Origin: MGBC163016 sp964462135
GTDB taxonomy: Bacteria > Actinomycetota > Coriobacteriia > Coriobacteriales > Eggerthellaceae
Direction: 5' to 3'
DNA: 26,520 nucleotides
Assembly (NCBI GenBank): GCA_964462135.1
Contig: CAYWWK010000026.1
Location: 1 to 26,520, forward strand
Part shown: in pieces, positions 1-8,143 of the stretch
How the letters are laid out: each line of letters opens with the position of its first letter
Position numbering within the stretch: position 1 is the first letter of the stretch
The notes under the pieces: generated by a model
What the model saw: the letters and a program-made list of their open reading frames with translations, nothing else
Database searches by the model: none
What the model was told of the DNA's origin: nothing
Program-made: the position numbers and the translations under genes

Positions 1-135
1 TTTCGCCAGTCCGAAGCCAAGGCCGAATGCCTTCATGTGTTCATACACCGCCGCCACCAAGGCAAGACCCTCATGTGGGCACGACCCAGCAAGGAAACGT
101 TAGAGATGGCCTCTTGTCTCATCCCCTGGTTGATC

Positions 136-172
136 GCAGGCTGAAGCCTGCGCTACGAGCCTGCGCTACAGG
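136..172. repeat. Interspersed palindromic repeat, type C
   Basis: A GCAGGCT/AGCCTGC hairpin is followed by two tandem GCGCTAC-type segments. The same motif, read on the other strand, occurs at 8308-8330. It lies just beyond the stop codon of the minus-strand operon that ends at 192. It could help stop or stabilise that transcript, but it has no T-run, so repeat-family membership is the safer call. Confidence 0.6.
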
Positions 173-191
173 CGCATCCCCCTAGCGCAAA

Positions 192-980
192 TCACGACAT
201 TCGCTGCTCGTTGATCGACCGCATTTCGCGATGATGAGCAGCGACGATGGATTCCGCTTCGCGACGCATCTGTTCCTGATGCCTTCGCTCACTGAGCCTC
301 TGACGTCGAACGGCCCTCTCTTGCCTGTCAGACATGCGACGCATGTCCTCGCTCACCCGATCAAAGGATGCGCGGGTTTCAGAAGCGGCCTTTCTTGCTC
401 CCACCGTAGGCATCCTTCCGGTGGTCTGCTGCTCTATCTGGCGGACGTCTATCCGCGTTCGCGGATTCGTCTCGACCGCATGCGTCATCACCGGCTGAAC
501 CGTTCGTGCTGGGCGAGCTTCCGACTGCAAGGTTTGCAGGCGCTGTCCCGTCAAACCCTTCACTTTGTTGAAATCTATGGAGTCAGGACTGTAATCCGGT
601 TCATCGGCCGATTCGGTATAGGCGCGAGCGGCACGCTCTTGGGCTTCCTTGTTCACCCCAAACGGGATGGTCGGCTTGCCCTTGCGGCTCTTCGGCTTCC
701 GTCCTCGCTCGTCATCCTGCTCTTCCCGCAGCCCTTTGACCGGAGCAGCCTTGGTCGGCTGAGCGGCAGCTTGGACAGGAGCCTGTCTGCGGTTTCCCGC
801 AGGAGGAGTCCGCATGCTCATGGTGCGCATCTGCTCGCTTTCCAAAAGCAGCAGTGCCTTGAGGCGGCTGACTTTGACGGAAAGCACCGCCACCCAAATA
901 GCCATGATCACCAAGGCCGCAGCCAGTAGGATGATGCCTATACTGGTAAGTGCCGATGCATTCGCAAGCAATGCCGACAA
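192..980 (-). CDS. Membrane-anchored basic coiled-coil protein, function unknown
   Basis: I do not recognise this 262-residue protein. It has one hydrophobic segment at about residues 10-36 and a long polar, Arg/Lys/Gln/Ala-rich region that looks disordered. The last roughly 65 residues are Arg/Glu-rich and helical, probably coiled coil. The likely topology is a single-pass anchor with the bulk in the cytoplasm. The start is a TTG at 980, chosen because an AGGAGG sits 8 bases upstream and no ATG near the N-terminus has a comparable ribosome binding site. It is the last gene of a minus-strand operon, 12 bp after the second TrkA gene, whose stop codon falls just before this ribosome binding site. 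An adaptor role in the potassium or envelope function of the operon is a guess from context only. Confidence 0.7.
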   Translation of the reverse strand: MSALLANASALTSIGIILLAAALVIMAIWVAVLSVKVSRLKALLLLESEQMRTMSMRTPPAGNRRQAPVQAAAQPTKAAPVKGLREEQDDERGRKPKSRKGKPTIPFGVNKEAQERAARAYTESADEPDYSPDSIDFNKVKGLTGQRLQTLQSEARPARTVQPVMTHAVETNPRTRIDVRQIEQQTTGRMPTVGARKAASETRASFDRVSEDMRRMSDRQERAVRRQRLSERRHQEQMRREAESIVAAHHREMRSINEQRMS

Positions 981-992
981 GACAACCGCCTC

Positions 993-1664
993 CTATAAGT
1001 TGCGGAACAAGGAGCGAACATCATCAAGTGCATCGTTGTCCGCAACCACTATCACCTGATCTCCCGGATACAGGATCATGTCGGGCTGGGCAACCTGAGC
1101 ATCATCCTCATATGCCACTGCCACGATCAAAGCCTCCTCCGGCATCTCGATCTCACCAATAGCCACACCCTCTTCATCAGATCGGTGTCGCATATGCCCA
1201 ACCGTGAACTCTGCGAGAACCACGTTCCCGTGATTCAGCGAAGACACGACCGAAACCGACCCAAGCAGCGCCTCCTCTTCGATCAAATTCGCGATGAGGG
1301 TGGTGGATGAGACGCATTCGATACCCACCTCGCGGAAGATGCGCAGATTCTTCGGGTTGTTCACGCGAGCAACCACGCGTGGCACATTGAATACGCGCTG
1401 CGCCACTTCACACGCCACGAGATTGGTATCATCTTGCCCGGTAGCGCCAACGAAGACATCGGCCTGCCTGATGCCCGCATCCTCTTGGCTGCGAGAATCA
1501 CAGGAATCACCATGGATGACCAGATACGGCCCCTCCAAAGTGACGCTCAGGGCGTCTGCCGTCTCTGCCCTCTCTTCGATGACGGCAACCTCGTTCCCAC
1601 TGGCAAGCAGCACATTCGCCAGATAGGAACCCACTTTGCCTCCCCCTGAGATCACGATGTACAT
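993..1664 (-). CDS. TrkA/KtrA-family potassium uptake regulator (RCK domain), copy 2
   Basis: This 223-residue protein has an N-terminal Rossmann RCK_N domain with the nucleotide-binding motif GGGKVGS at residues 7-13. An acidic residue ends the second strand (VAVIEE). A C-terminal RCK_C (TrkA_C) domain covers about residues 140-220. Proteins of this kind form cytoplasmic gating rings on TrkH/KtrB-type potassium channels and respond to NAD(H), ATP/ADP or, in some families, c-di-AMP bound to RCK_C. At about 220 residues it is a single RCK unit like KtrA or mycobacterial CeoB/CeoC, half the length of E. coli TrkA. It starts 3 bp after the other TrkA gene ends, so the two are co-transcribed and could form a heteromeric ring. 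No membrane TrkH/KtrB subunit is present in the window. Confidence 0.9.
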   Translation of the reverse strand: MYIVISGGGKVGSYLANVLLASGNEVAVIEERAETADALSVTLEGPYLVIHGDSCDSRSQEDAGIRQADVFVGATGQDDTNLVACEVAQRVFNVPRVVARVNNPKNLRIFREVGIECVSSTTLIANLIEEEALLGSVSVVSSLNHGNVVLAEFTVGHMRHRSDEEGVAIGEIEMPEEALIVAVAYEDDAQVAQPDMILYPGDQVIVVADNDALDDVRSLFRNL

Positions 1665-1667
1665 AGG

Positions 1668-2327
1668 CTATCCCTGCATATACTTCGCGAATTGCTGGAT
1701 ATGATCATGCCGAACACAGGCAAGCACCGTGTCGCCGCTGTAGAGTACGGAATCCTTCGAAGGGATGGACGAGGCAGACCCATCAACTCGCTCGAAGGCG
1801 ATGACGCGTACGATGTGATCGCGTTCGATGTCCGCCACGCGAATGCTGTCCTTTTCCGGTTCCGGAATGTTCAGCGAGAAGCGCAGTATCTCGAAGTCAC
1901 CGAACGCAGCCACATGGGATCCATGCCCCACGACGATCTTCGAGAACACGTCTTCTGCCACCAAGGAGGTGCCGCAGACATAATCGATGCCCAATTGCAT
2001 GTAGGCGCGTTCATGATCAGGGTCGTAGAGTCGCGCGATGACATGGGGAACGTCGAAGAGCCGATTCGCCACCTCGGCACACATGATGTTCACACGGTCG
2101 AATTGAGTGACGGCGGCCAGCACATCGCAGGCCTCAACGCCAGCGCGTATGAGCACATCCTCATCAAAGCCCACCCCTTGAATGGTGGAGCCATTGAAAT
2201 TCTGTCCGAGGTTCACGAAGGCGTCGGGAGATTTGTCGATACAACAGACATTGTTGCCATTGTCCGAAAGCATATTGGCAAGCTGCGATCCAACTCGGCC
2301 GCATCCGACAACGATGACGTTGCTCAT
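1668..2327 (-). CDS. TrkA/KtrA-family potassium uptake regulator (RCK domain), copy 1
   Basis: This 219-residue single RCK unit has the glycine motif GCGRVGS at residues 8-14 and an Asp at the end of the second strand (CCIDKSPD), the usual NAD(H) ribose contact. The C-terminal half has a TrkA_C-like fold, with hydrophobic strands around YSGDTVLACVRHD near the end. It resembles its neighbour in the glycine motif and the C-terminal domain but the two have clearly diverged, as in the ceoB/ceoC pairs of other actinobacteria. It should act in the cytoplasm as a ligand-sensing gate subunit of a potassium channel encoded elsewhere. It begins 3 bp after the lysozyme-like gene and ends 3 bp before the second TrkA gene, so the operon assignment is firm. 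Confidence 0.9.
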   Translation of the reverse strand: MSNVIVVGCGRVGSQLANMLSDNGNNVCCIDKSPDAFVNLGQNFNGSTIQGVGFDEDVLIRAGVEACDVLAAVTQFDRVNIMCAEVANRLFDVPHVIARLYDPDHERAYMQLGIDYVCGTSLVAEDVFSKIVVGHGSHVAAFGDFEILRFSLNIPEPEKDSIRVADIERDHIVRVIAFERVDGSASSIPSKDSVLYSGDTVLACVRHDHIQQFAKYMQG

Positions 2328-2330
2328 GGA

Positions 2331-3215
2331 TTATATCTTCGCCATTTCGGAAAGCGTGTTGCTATACCAGTAATCCGCGTTGGGCGGACAATAGCGAGCA
2401 GCATTTCCGCGCGTGATGGTGTGACCGTATCCATTGGCAAGACCGGCTACATGAGCATGGATGGCGCTTGTCCAATCGGAACCCAGATACCCATGCCAAC
2501 CCCAAGCGTTGTAAGCCATGTAGCAATAGGTGCCTTTGGTGCTTTCTGTGCAGGAGATGGCCGGGGACCAGCGAGGGTCAACCGCATTCTCCCAAGCAGC
2601 CTGAGCGAAATCAGCACCATAGCCAGCCAAAGGAGATCCTGCAAGGTAGCTGTCGATACGGGATGTCCACTCTGCCATGAAGGCATCGTAGCCAACCGAG
2701 AAGTCAACATCGCCGATGCCAACCGCTGCAGAGCTTTTCAGGCTTTGCGCCTCCTGAGCCTGCTGGATGGCCTCCTGCTCAGCAACGCGGGCAGCTTCTT
2801 CTGCCGCAACGCGGGCAGCCTCTTCCTCTTCCTGGACTTGGGCGACTATGCCATCAACGCTGCGATTCGCACCTGTTTCCAAGATGAACGATTCGGATGG
2901 CGCATCGCTTGAGGGAACGGCTTCGGAGCCCACCGATGATGCCTGGGCAGTGGAAGGCTGCGTCACCACCGCATCGTCAGCATGGCCGACAGCATTGTTG
3001 AGGGAAGCGCCTGCCACACCCAAGACCAAGGCCAGAGCGGGGATGCAGAGTATCAAACCAGCACGGCGGAAACCCTGCGCAGCGTGGACGCTGACGCCAC
3101 TGCGACCCACAGCATGAGCTGCGTGTTGAGCGCCGACGCCACAGGAAGCAGCATTGCTTCTGCACTGCTTTCCCGTAGCTGTATGCTTGCCTTTGGCCAA
3201 TTCCCACTCCGTCAT
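2331..3215 (-). CDS. Secreted or anchored lysozyme/glucosaminidase-like cell-wall hydrolase
   Basis: About 294 residues. A basic N-terminus is followed by a hydrophobic segment at about residues 53-72, which could be a signal peptide or membrane anchor. Next come a Ser/Ala-rich stretch and an Ala/Glu-rich helical linker, about residues 125-160. The C-terminal domain of about 115 residues has the pattern SCTES...NAWGWHG...W..AI..H..GLA.GYG, typical of lysozyme-like or endo-beta-N-acetylglucosaminidase-like murein hydrolases. The Glu of CTES, near residue 224, is the likely catalytic acid. Two ATGs are adjacent. The second (3213-3215) is 6 bases from AGGAGG and the first (3216-3218) only 3, so I chose the second. 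It heads an operon with two TrkA proteins and follows a structured leader, linking wall remodelling to potassium or turgor control by inference. The exact bond cleaved is not determined. Confidence 0.75.
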   Translation of the reverse strand: MTEWELAKGKHTATGKQCRSNAASCGVGAQHAAHAVGRSGVSVHAAQGFRRAGLILCIPALALVLGVAGASLNNAVGHADDAVVTQPSTAQASSVGSEAVPSSDAPSESFILETGANRSVDGIVAQVQEEEEAARVAAEEAARVAEQEAIQQAQEAQSLKSSAAVGIGDVDFSVGYDAFMAEWTSRIDSYLAGSPLAGYGADFAQAAWENAVDPRWSPAISCTESTKGTYCYMAYNAWGWHGYLGSDWTSAIHAHVAGLANGYGHTITRGNAARYCPPNADYWYSNTLSEMAKI

Positions 3216-3224
3216 CATGCACCT

Positions 3225-3357
3225 CCTACGGTTCCCGTTCCCCTTGAACAGGGTAGGCGGCGCATTGCTCCCAGCTGTCCTGCATTTCGTACACTGCCGT
3301 CTTTTCCTGCTGCCTTGCGAAAATGCATGGCAAGCCGCTTGCGCGGCGACAGCTGGG
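3225..3357 (-). promoter_or_regulatory. Candidate structured 5' leader: three-way junction plus SD-overlapping hairpin
   Basis: On the minus strand a perfect 10-bp stem (arms 3348-3357 and 3270-3279) encloses two helices. The first is a 5-bp hairpin at 3334-3347 with a GCAA tetraloop, directly abutting the outer stem. The second is a long arm closed by 3318-3327 with 3281-3289. Downstream, 3234-3252 forms a 7-bp hairpin, and around it CCTAC (3253-3257) pairs with GTAGG (3225-3229), which overlaps the AGGAGG of the lysozyme-like gene. This layout fits an aptamer followed by a translational switch. I could not match it to a known riboswitch class. The folding was done by eye, without energy calculation. 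Confidence 0.5.
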
Positions 3358-3412
3358 TGTGTTGTGGGTGGATTTGCTGCCCAAAAAGGCGGATATGTTT
3401 TTCAGTCCTGTT

Positions 3413-3418
3413 ATTCTA
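3413..3418 (-). promoter_or_regulatory. Probable -10 box for the lysozyme-like/trkA operon
   Basis: TAGAAT on the minus strand, with no good -35 hexamer at 16-18 bp. Transcription would start near 3406 and give a leader of about 190 nt containing the structured element at 3225-3357. The rest of the gap up to 3514 shows no open reading frame worth reporting. Confidence 0.4.
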
Positions 3419-3514
3419 CTCTAGTTCTGGAAAGATTTTCGAAAGAAATGATCAACGGTTGGAGAAAGCGGAAAGAAGAAGGCAGCAAGACAGACCTCTC
3501 TCTCCGAATCGGGT

Positions 3515-4348
3515 TTACGCAGAAGGCTCCTGAAGGCGCACTACCTTTATTCCAGAGATCCGCGAGCGACGCATCTTCTCAACCGTGAACGAGAATCCCT
3601 CTTCAACAAGCTCGTCACCAACATCGGGATAGGCATCCATGCGATTCATCAGCCACCCCGCCAGCGTATCGTAATCGTCCGACTCCTGGACCGGCCAACC
3701 AAGCTCCTGGGCATCTTCCACAGCAAGACGGCCATCAGCGCGCCATGCCTCTGGACCGCAAACCGTTACCAGTTCTCCCCCCAGGTCGGATTCGTCCGCT
3801 ATCTCACCAACGATCTCCTCAAGGATATCCTCGATGGTGACGACTCCTTCAGTCCCTCCATACTCATCGACGATGATGGCCATCTGCTGATGGGCAGCCT
3901 GCATCTCCCCCAGCAGGGGAATGACATCCTTGGTTTCGGGAACGAACATGGGCTCGTACATGAATCCTGACACGGCCTCATCGATGGAGCCATCCATCAA
4001 CGGTCCGATGAGATCCTTGTAATGGACAATCCCTATGATGTCGTCGATGCCATCCTGGCATACGGGAAGCCGTGAATAGCCTGTTCCGCGCATGCGTTCC
4101 AAGGCAGCGCGACCGGTTTCGTCGGCATCCACAAGCATCACATCCACCCGCGGGGTGCATATCTCCCCTGCGGTGGTGTCGCCAAGATCAATGATGTCAT
4201 GGATCATGCGCTTCTCGTCTTCGGCGAGAACGTCAGCGTCGTCCACCATCTCACGCAGCTTCTCCTCCGAGGCGGTCTCACGCTTAGAGCCTGTCAACCG
4301 CTCGAAGAAACCCTGCTTCGGCTTGTCTTTGGAAAGATCAGATTCCAT
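3515..4348 (-). CDS. CorC/HlyC-type CBS-pair protein without membrane domain
   Basis: This 277-residue soluble protein has two CBS domains at about residues 62-185, including the family signature MAIIVDEYGGTEGVVTIEDI in the second. A CorC_HlyC (transporter-associated) domain follows at about residues 195-272. Full-length relatives carry an N-terminal DUF21 (CNNM) membrane domain and are implicated in magnesium or cobalt export. The short form resembles E. coli CorC, which acts with another transporter. CBS pairs usually bind adenosyl nucleotides. The start at 4348 has only a weak ribosome binding site. It lies 42 bp after the upstream low-complexity membrane protein gene and may depend on its transcript. 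Confidence 0.88.
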   Translation of the reverse strand: MESDLSKDKPKQGFFERLTGSKRETASEEKLREMVDDADVLAEDEKRMIHDIIDLGDTTAGEICTPRVDVMLVDADETGRAALERMRGTGYSRLPVCQDGIDDIIGIVHYKDLIGPLMDGSIDEAVSGFMYEPMFVPETKDVIPLLGEMQAAHQQMAIIVDEYGGTEGVVTIEDILEEIVGEIADESDLGGELVTVCGPEAWRADGRLAVEDAQELGWPVQESDDYDTLAGWLMNRMDAYPDVGDELVEEGFSFTVEKMRRSRISGIKVVRLQEPSA

Positions 4349-4390
4349 TGTGTGTTGCCGTCAGCCTGCTCAAAGTCCTGTCAGGTTGCA

Positions 4391-5425
4391 TCAGACAGGA
4401 CTGGGAACGGGGATCCTCCACATGAAGTCACCGAAGGGACTGTTGTTCCAGAAGACCGCAAGCTGCCGTGCCATGCTCTCACCATAGAGACCTGCATAGA
4501 TGATCAGGCAGATGACGGCAAGGACCAGCAGCATGATGATGCTGAATATGAGGCCGACCGTAGCGAAGATGTTGCCTGTCTCCGCCTTGGTGGAGCGACC
4601 ACCAGCCTGACGATAGGACTTGTACAGATGCCTGGTGACCAATCCCAAGATGATGCCAATGGGTGGAAGGATGGCGAATACGACAGAAAGGATGCCCAAG
4701 ATCAGGAACAGGACCGCTTTGCCTGATGAAGGGGCTGGCCCTGCTGGAACAGAGGCTTGCTGCTGCTTGAGAGCACGTTTCTGCTCTTTTGCGGCTGCCT
4801 TGGCTGCCTTCTTGTCCATGGGCTGCTCAGGCACGGGCGCAGGACTCTGCTGAGGAGTCGGTGCGGATTGAGCTGGCATGGCCTGCTGAGGCATCTGCGG
4901 TTGCGCCTGTTGCGGCTGTTGAGGCTGCATGGATTGGGGCTGCGACATCTGTCCGTAGCCCTGCTGCATGCCTGCCGGATACCCCTGCATCTGCGCAGCG
5001 TCCTGCATCTGCATGGGGTCTTGCGCTTGCGGCATCTGTCCGTAGCCCTGGAGATACTGCTGGTCCGGTTCAGCATAGGGCATCTGACCACTCAAGGAAG
5101 GATCCATCTCGGGGTACCCTGCTTGAGCATAGCCGTAATAGGGATCCTGCTGCATGGGAGGCTGCCCGTACATTCCCTGATTCGGATCAGCATACGCTTG
5201 GCTGGGATCAGCGTACATCTGGGTTGGGTCATAATAGCCTTGGCCCATCTGTGTGGGATCAGCATACTGCTGAGCGTAGATCTCCTGAGGCGAAGGCATG
5301 GCCGCACCATAGCCTTGCGGATACTGCCCCCACGCTTGATCGGCTTGGGGATAGAGAGACGGATCCATGGGATCCCCGTATCCTATGGGCTGACCATTTG
5401 CATCATATCTCATGTTGTCAGGCAT
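4391..5425 (-). CDS. Low-complexity Gln/Tyr/Met/Pro-rich protein with two C-terminal membrane segments (DUF4190-like)
   Basis: About 344 residues. The first roughly 200 are a disordered Gln/Tyr/Gly/Met/Pro-rich region with degenerate YADPxQ repeats, similar in composition to prion-like domains. A short basic Lys/Ala helix follows. Then come two hydrophobic segments separated by a basic loop, as in DUF4190-type proteins. The two-segment tail suggests the repeat region is cytoplasmic. I chose the ATG at 5425. A reading frame continues upstream to a TTG at 5503, but a TACAAT -10 box at 5461-5466 puts the transcription start at about 5454, downstream of that TTG, and AGGG precedes the ATG. Function is unknown. 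Similar architectures are common in actinobacterial envelope proteins. Confidence 0.7.
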   Translation of the reverse strand: MPDNMRYDANGQPIGYGDPMDPSLYPQADQAWGQYPQGYGAAMPSPQEIYAQQYADPTQMGQGYYDPTQMYADPSQAYADPNQGMYGQPPMQQDPYYGYAQAGYPEMDPSLSGQMPYAEPDQQYLQGYGQMPQAQDPMQMQDAAQMQGYPAGMQQGYGQMSQPQSMQPQQPQQAQPQMPQQAMPAQSAPTPQQSPAPVPEQPMDKKAAKAAAKEQKRALKQQQASVPAGPAPSSGKAVLFLILGILSVVFAILPPIGIILGLVTRHLYKSYRQAGGRSTKAETGNIFATVGLIFSIIMLLVLAVICLIIYAGLYGESMARQLAVFWNNSPFGDFMWRIPVPSPV

Positions 5426-5460
5426 AATCTGACCCTTTTCGTCGATATAGTTGTCATTCC

Positions 5461-5466
5461 ATTGTA
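5461..5466 (-). promoter_or_regulatory. Probable -10 box for the low-complexity membrane protein
   Basis: TACAAT on the minus strand, 5 of 6 to consensus, giving a leader of about 29 nt before the ATG at 5425. The -35 region is poor. It supports the shorter gene start. Confidence 0.4.
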
Positions 5467-5529
5467 CTAGACCTGCGCCCACACTGCTGCGGTTTTTTAG
5501 CAAACTGACCCGCAGGGTATAGCGACAGC

Positions 5530-6570
5530 CTATTCGACCTCAACGCGCCCCCTGAAGGTTCGGTAGATCAGCACGTGATACAGCAGGACGAATGGCAGCC
5601 CGATGCAGAGGATCACGGTCATGGATGTCAATGATGCGTGGCTTGCGCCTGCGTTTATCAACGTGATGGCTTCTCCCACGCTGCCAGGAGAGGACATCAC
5701 CAAGACAGGGAACATGCTGCACGCCAGCAGGAAGACCAACGCCACCGCCGAGGCGCTTTGCAGCAGGAATATCCACAGGCTCATCTTGACTTCCTGGCTC
5801 TTGCGTTCGTTGTAGCCGATATACAAAGCTGCACCAAGCGTGACGATGAACAGGGCTGCGCAGATGAACCGCGGTATCTCGAGCATGGGAAGCATCTCCA
5901 GCGACCCATCCATCATGGTGAACATGCATACGGTCAATCCAGCGAAGAGCACGAGGCAGACAAGCTGAGTGGGAACGCGCAGCATCTCTGCGCGCTGTTG
6001 GAGGTCGCTGCCCAGCGGCGCCTTCAGGGCAAGCCAGCACGCCCCCGCAGCGATGAACATCGCAAGCCCCATCACTCCGGTGAGAAGCGTGAATGGGTTG
6101 ATCAGGCCCAAAAGCGGAATACCGGTATAGTTCCCATTCGCATCCATGGGGATGCCAGCCACCACATTGCCGATGGCCACGCCGAACAGCAGTGCCGGCA
6201 GAAGGGACCCGATGAAGAAGCACCCATTCCACAGCTTGCGCCATTTCGGATCGCCTTCGTAGAATTCGAAGCAGACAGCCCGCACGATCAGGGCGAACAG
6301 CACCAGCATGATGGCCAGGTAGAACCCTGAGAACGTGGTTGCGTAGGCATCGGGGAAGGCGGCGAAGAGGGCACCTCCTGCCGTGAGCAGCCATACCTCG
6401 TTGCCATCCCACACCGGGCCGATGGCTCTGCGGCAAATGCGCTGATCACGTTCGTCCTTGCATAGGAACGGGTACAGGATGCCCACACCCAGATCGAAGC
6501 CATCCAAGACGAAATAGCCCGCGATAAGCAGGAATATCAAGAAGAACCACAGTACAGCGAGTGCACTCAT
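5530..6570 (-). CDS. cydB: Cytochrome bd ubiquinol oxidase subunit II
   Basis: This 346-residue integral membrane protein has about eight hydrophobic segments. The N-terminal motif GYFVLDGFDLGVG and the GPVWDGNEVWL segment are hallmarks of CydB. The length is slightly under the usual 335-380. With CydA it forms the quinol oxidase that reduces oxygen to water without pumping protons. In an anaerobe its main value is oxygen scavenging and microaerobic respiration. Its ATG overlaps the stop of cydA by 4 bp (ATGA), so translation is coupled. No cydDC assembly transporter follows. The next gene downstream is unrelated. Confidence 0.97.
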   Translation of the reverse strand: MSALAVLWFFLIFLLIAGYFVLDGFDLGVGILYPFLCKDERDQRICRRAIGPVWDGNEVWLLTAGGALFAAFPDAYATTFSGFYLAIMLVLFALIVRAVCFEFYEGDPKWRKLWNGCFFIGSLLPALLFGVAIGNVVAGIPMDANGNYTGIPLLGLINPFTLLTGVMGLAMFIAAGACWLALKAPLGSDLQQRAEMLRVPTQLVCLVLFAGLTVCMFTMMDGSLEMLPMLEIPRFICAALFIVTLGAALYIGYNERKSQEVKMSLWIFLLQSASAVALVFLLACSMFPVLVMSSPGSVGEAITLINAGASHASLTSMTVILCIGLPFVLLYHVLIYRTFRGRVEVE

Positions 6571-8108
6571 TTCGCATCGCCCCCCTTCAAGGCAGCCTCT
6601 TCTTCGCCTTCGACAAGGGTTATCTCTTCAAGACCATCATCGGAAGCGGCCACCACCACCGAGTCGCCGTCGATCTCATCCTTGGCCGCCTCTTTGAAGC
6701 TGACCTCGTTGACCTTCACCTCAACAGGAGCCTCGTGTACCGGACCCTGTTTGATGAAACGGGCGATGACGCGCCACCACCCAACGAACAGCATGAGATA
6801 GACCAGCAAGAACAGCAGAAGGGTCAACACGATCTCGAACGGCTGGACTGAAACGCTGGTGCCTGCGTCGGTCTGCAGATAGACCTGTTCAGGGCCTGTG
6901 GTTGACGGATACACCACATAGGGCTGGCGTCCCACCTCCGCCGTGAGCCAGCCAGTCTGAATGGCAATGAAGGGGAAGAGTGGGGATATGATCAGAACCC
7001 ATTGGAGCCACTTCATGTTCCAGACAGCATGCTTCGCCTTCTTGCGGCCGAAGATGGCAGCAAGGATGAGGCACAGTGCGATGACGCCGAACATGGCCAC
7101 CATGAGGTGATAGACCTGGTAAACGAAATTCACCGGCAGCTCATCGATGTTCAACCCCGGGAAGCTGCCTACGGCCTCCGATTCGATGAGGCCGGGGTAT
7201 TCGGCATCCCAAGTGCCCGTTGCCAAGAAGCTTGTCCCTCCGGGGATGCCAATGGTGGAGCTGGTCTGGCTTTCCTCGTCCACCCAGCCGAAGAGTGAAA
7301 GCTCAGGGGGCTCGGTGTTGTATTGACCCTCCATCATGGCAAGCTTGGTGGGCTGTTCCTCCCACACTTCCACCGCGGAGGCATGGGCTGCGCCCAAGAG
7401 GCATACCGTGGAGATGATGCCCACGACGCACCCAACGCGCAGCATCTTCTTGGCTGCCGCGGGATGCACCTTCTTATGCATGTACCATGCGGCCACCGCC
7501 ATGGTGACGAAGGCTCCCATGACCAAGACAGCCAAGACCGTATGGGCATAGCGCGGAAGAGTGGAGGGATTGAATGCCGCAGCGAAGAAATCGGTGATGA
7601 CCGCCTCGTTGCCCACCGGAGAATACACTGCCCCCGCCGGTGTCTGCATCCAGGAATTCGCGATGAGAATCCACAGGGCCGAGAGCGCTGATCCAGCGAA
7701 GGTGAGCCAAGCGCTGGCTACATACAGACCCGGTTTGATCTTCTTGCGTCCGAAGATGAGAAAGCCCAAGAATATGGACTCAAGGAAGAAGGCGAACAGA
7801 GCCTCAGCGGCAAGCGGAGCTCCGAAGATATCACCCACGAAGCGGGAATAGTTCGCCCAGTTCGTGCCGAATGAGAATTCCATGGTGATGCCCGTGGCCA
7901 CACCAATGGCGAAGGTCGCAGTATAGATGCGTACCCACATCCGCGCTAGCGCGTCATCTTCCGGATCCTTCGATCGGAAGGCCTTGGTGACGAAGATCGC
8001 CATGATGAGGCCAATTCCGATGGTGATCGGCACGAAGATGAAGTGGTAGCTGGCTGTGAGGGCAAATTGGATCCGCGACAGTAGAACCTGATCAGCGAAG
8101 ATGTCCAT
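6567..8108 (-). CDS. cydA: Cytochrome bd ubiquinol oxidase subunit I
   Basis: This 513-residue protein has about nine membrane helices. The N-terminal SRIQFALTASYHF segment contains His22, equivalent to the haem b595 ligand of E. coli CydA. The AAEALFAFFLES helix carries the conserved glutamates. QPTKLAMMEG holds the Lys and Glu of the quinol-binding Q-loop, and GRQP follows the loop. The protein carries haems b558, b595 and d and oxidises quinol at the outer face. The C-terminal tail is long, acidic and cytoplasmic. An AAGGAGGAGC ribosome binding site precedes the ATG. The promoter and an upstream palindrome are described separately. Confidence 0.97.
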   Translation of the reverse strand: MDIFADQVLLSRIQFALTASYHFIFVPITIGIGLIMAIFVTKAFRSKDPEDDALARMWVRIYTATFAIGVATGITMEFSFGTNWANYSRFVGDIFGAPLAAEALFAFFLESIFLGFLIFGRKKIKPGLYVASAWLTFAGSALSALWILIANSWMQTPAGAVYSPVGNEAVITDFFAAAFNPSTLPRYAHTVLAVLVMGAFVTMAVAAWYMHKKVHPAAAKKMLRVGCVVGIISTVCLLGAAHASAVEVWEEQPTKLAMMEGQYNTEPPELSLFGWVDEESQTSSTIGIPGGTSFLATGTWDAEYPGLIESEAVGSFPGLNIDELPVNFVYQVYHLMVAMFGVIALCLILAAIFGRKKAKHAVWNMKWLQWVLIISPLFPFIAIQTGWLTAEVGRQPYVVYPSTTGPEQVYLQTDAGTSVSVQPFEIVLTLLLFLLVYLMLFVGWWRVIARFIKQGPVHEAPVEVKVNEVSFKEAAKDEIDGDSVVVAASDDGLEEITLVEGEEEAALKGGDAK

Positions 8109-8143
8109 TGCTCCTCCTTGGACCGGCTTTTCCCAGCAGGGCG

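Noticed and set aside
1..144. Open frames at the left edge: plus strand 1-144 (47 codons ending in TGA) and minus strand from about 103 to the edge, reading HEGLALVAAVYEHMKAFG.
   Set aside because: Both look partly protein-like, but neither has a recognisable family motif, and the minus frame lacks a clear start and ribosome binding site. With the rest outside the window I cannot choose between a partial gene and non-coding sequence.
1692..2912. 406-codon plus-strand open frame opposite trkA and the lysozyme-like gene.
   Set aside because: It runs across a gene boundary on the other strand and has no ribosome binding site or recognisable motif.
3225..3357. Direct assignment of the leader to the ydaO (c-di-AMP) riboswitch.
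   Set aside because: The gene context fits, but I could not find the conserved core of that class by eye; only a covariance-model search can settle it.
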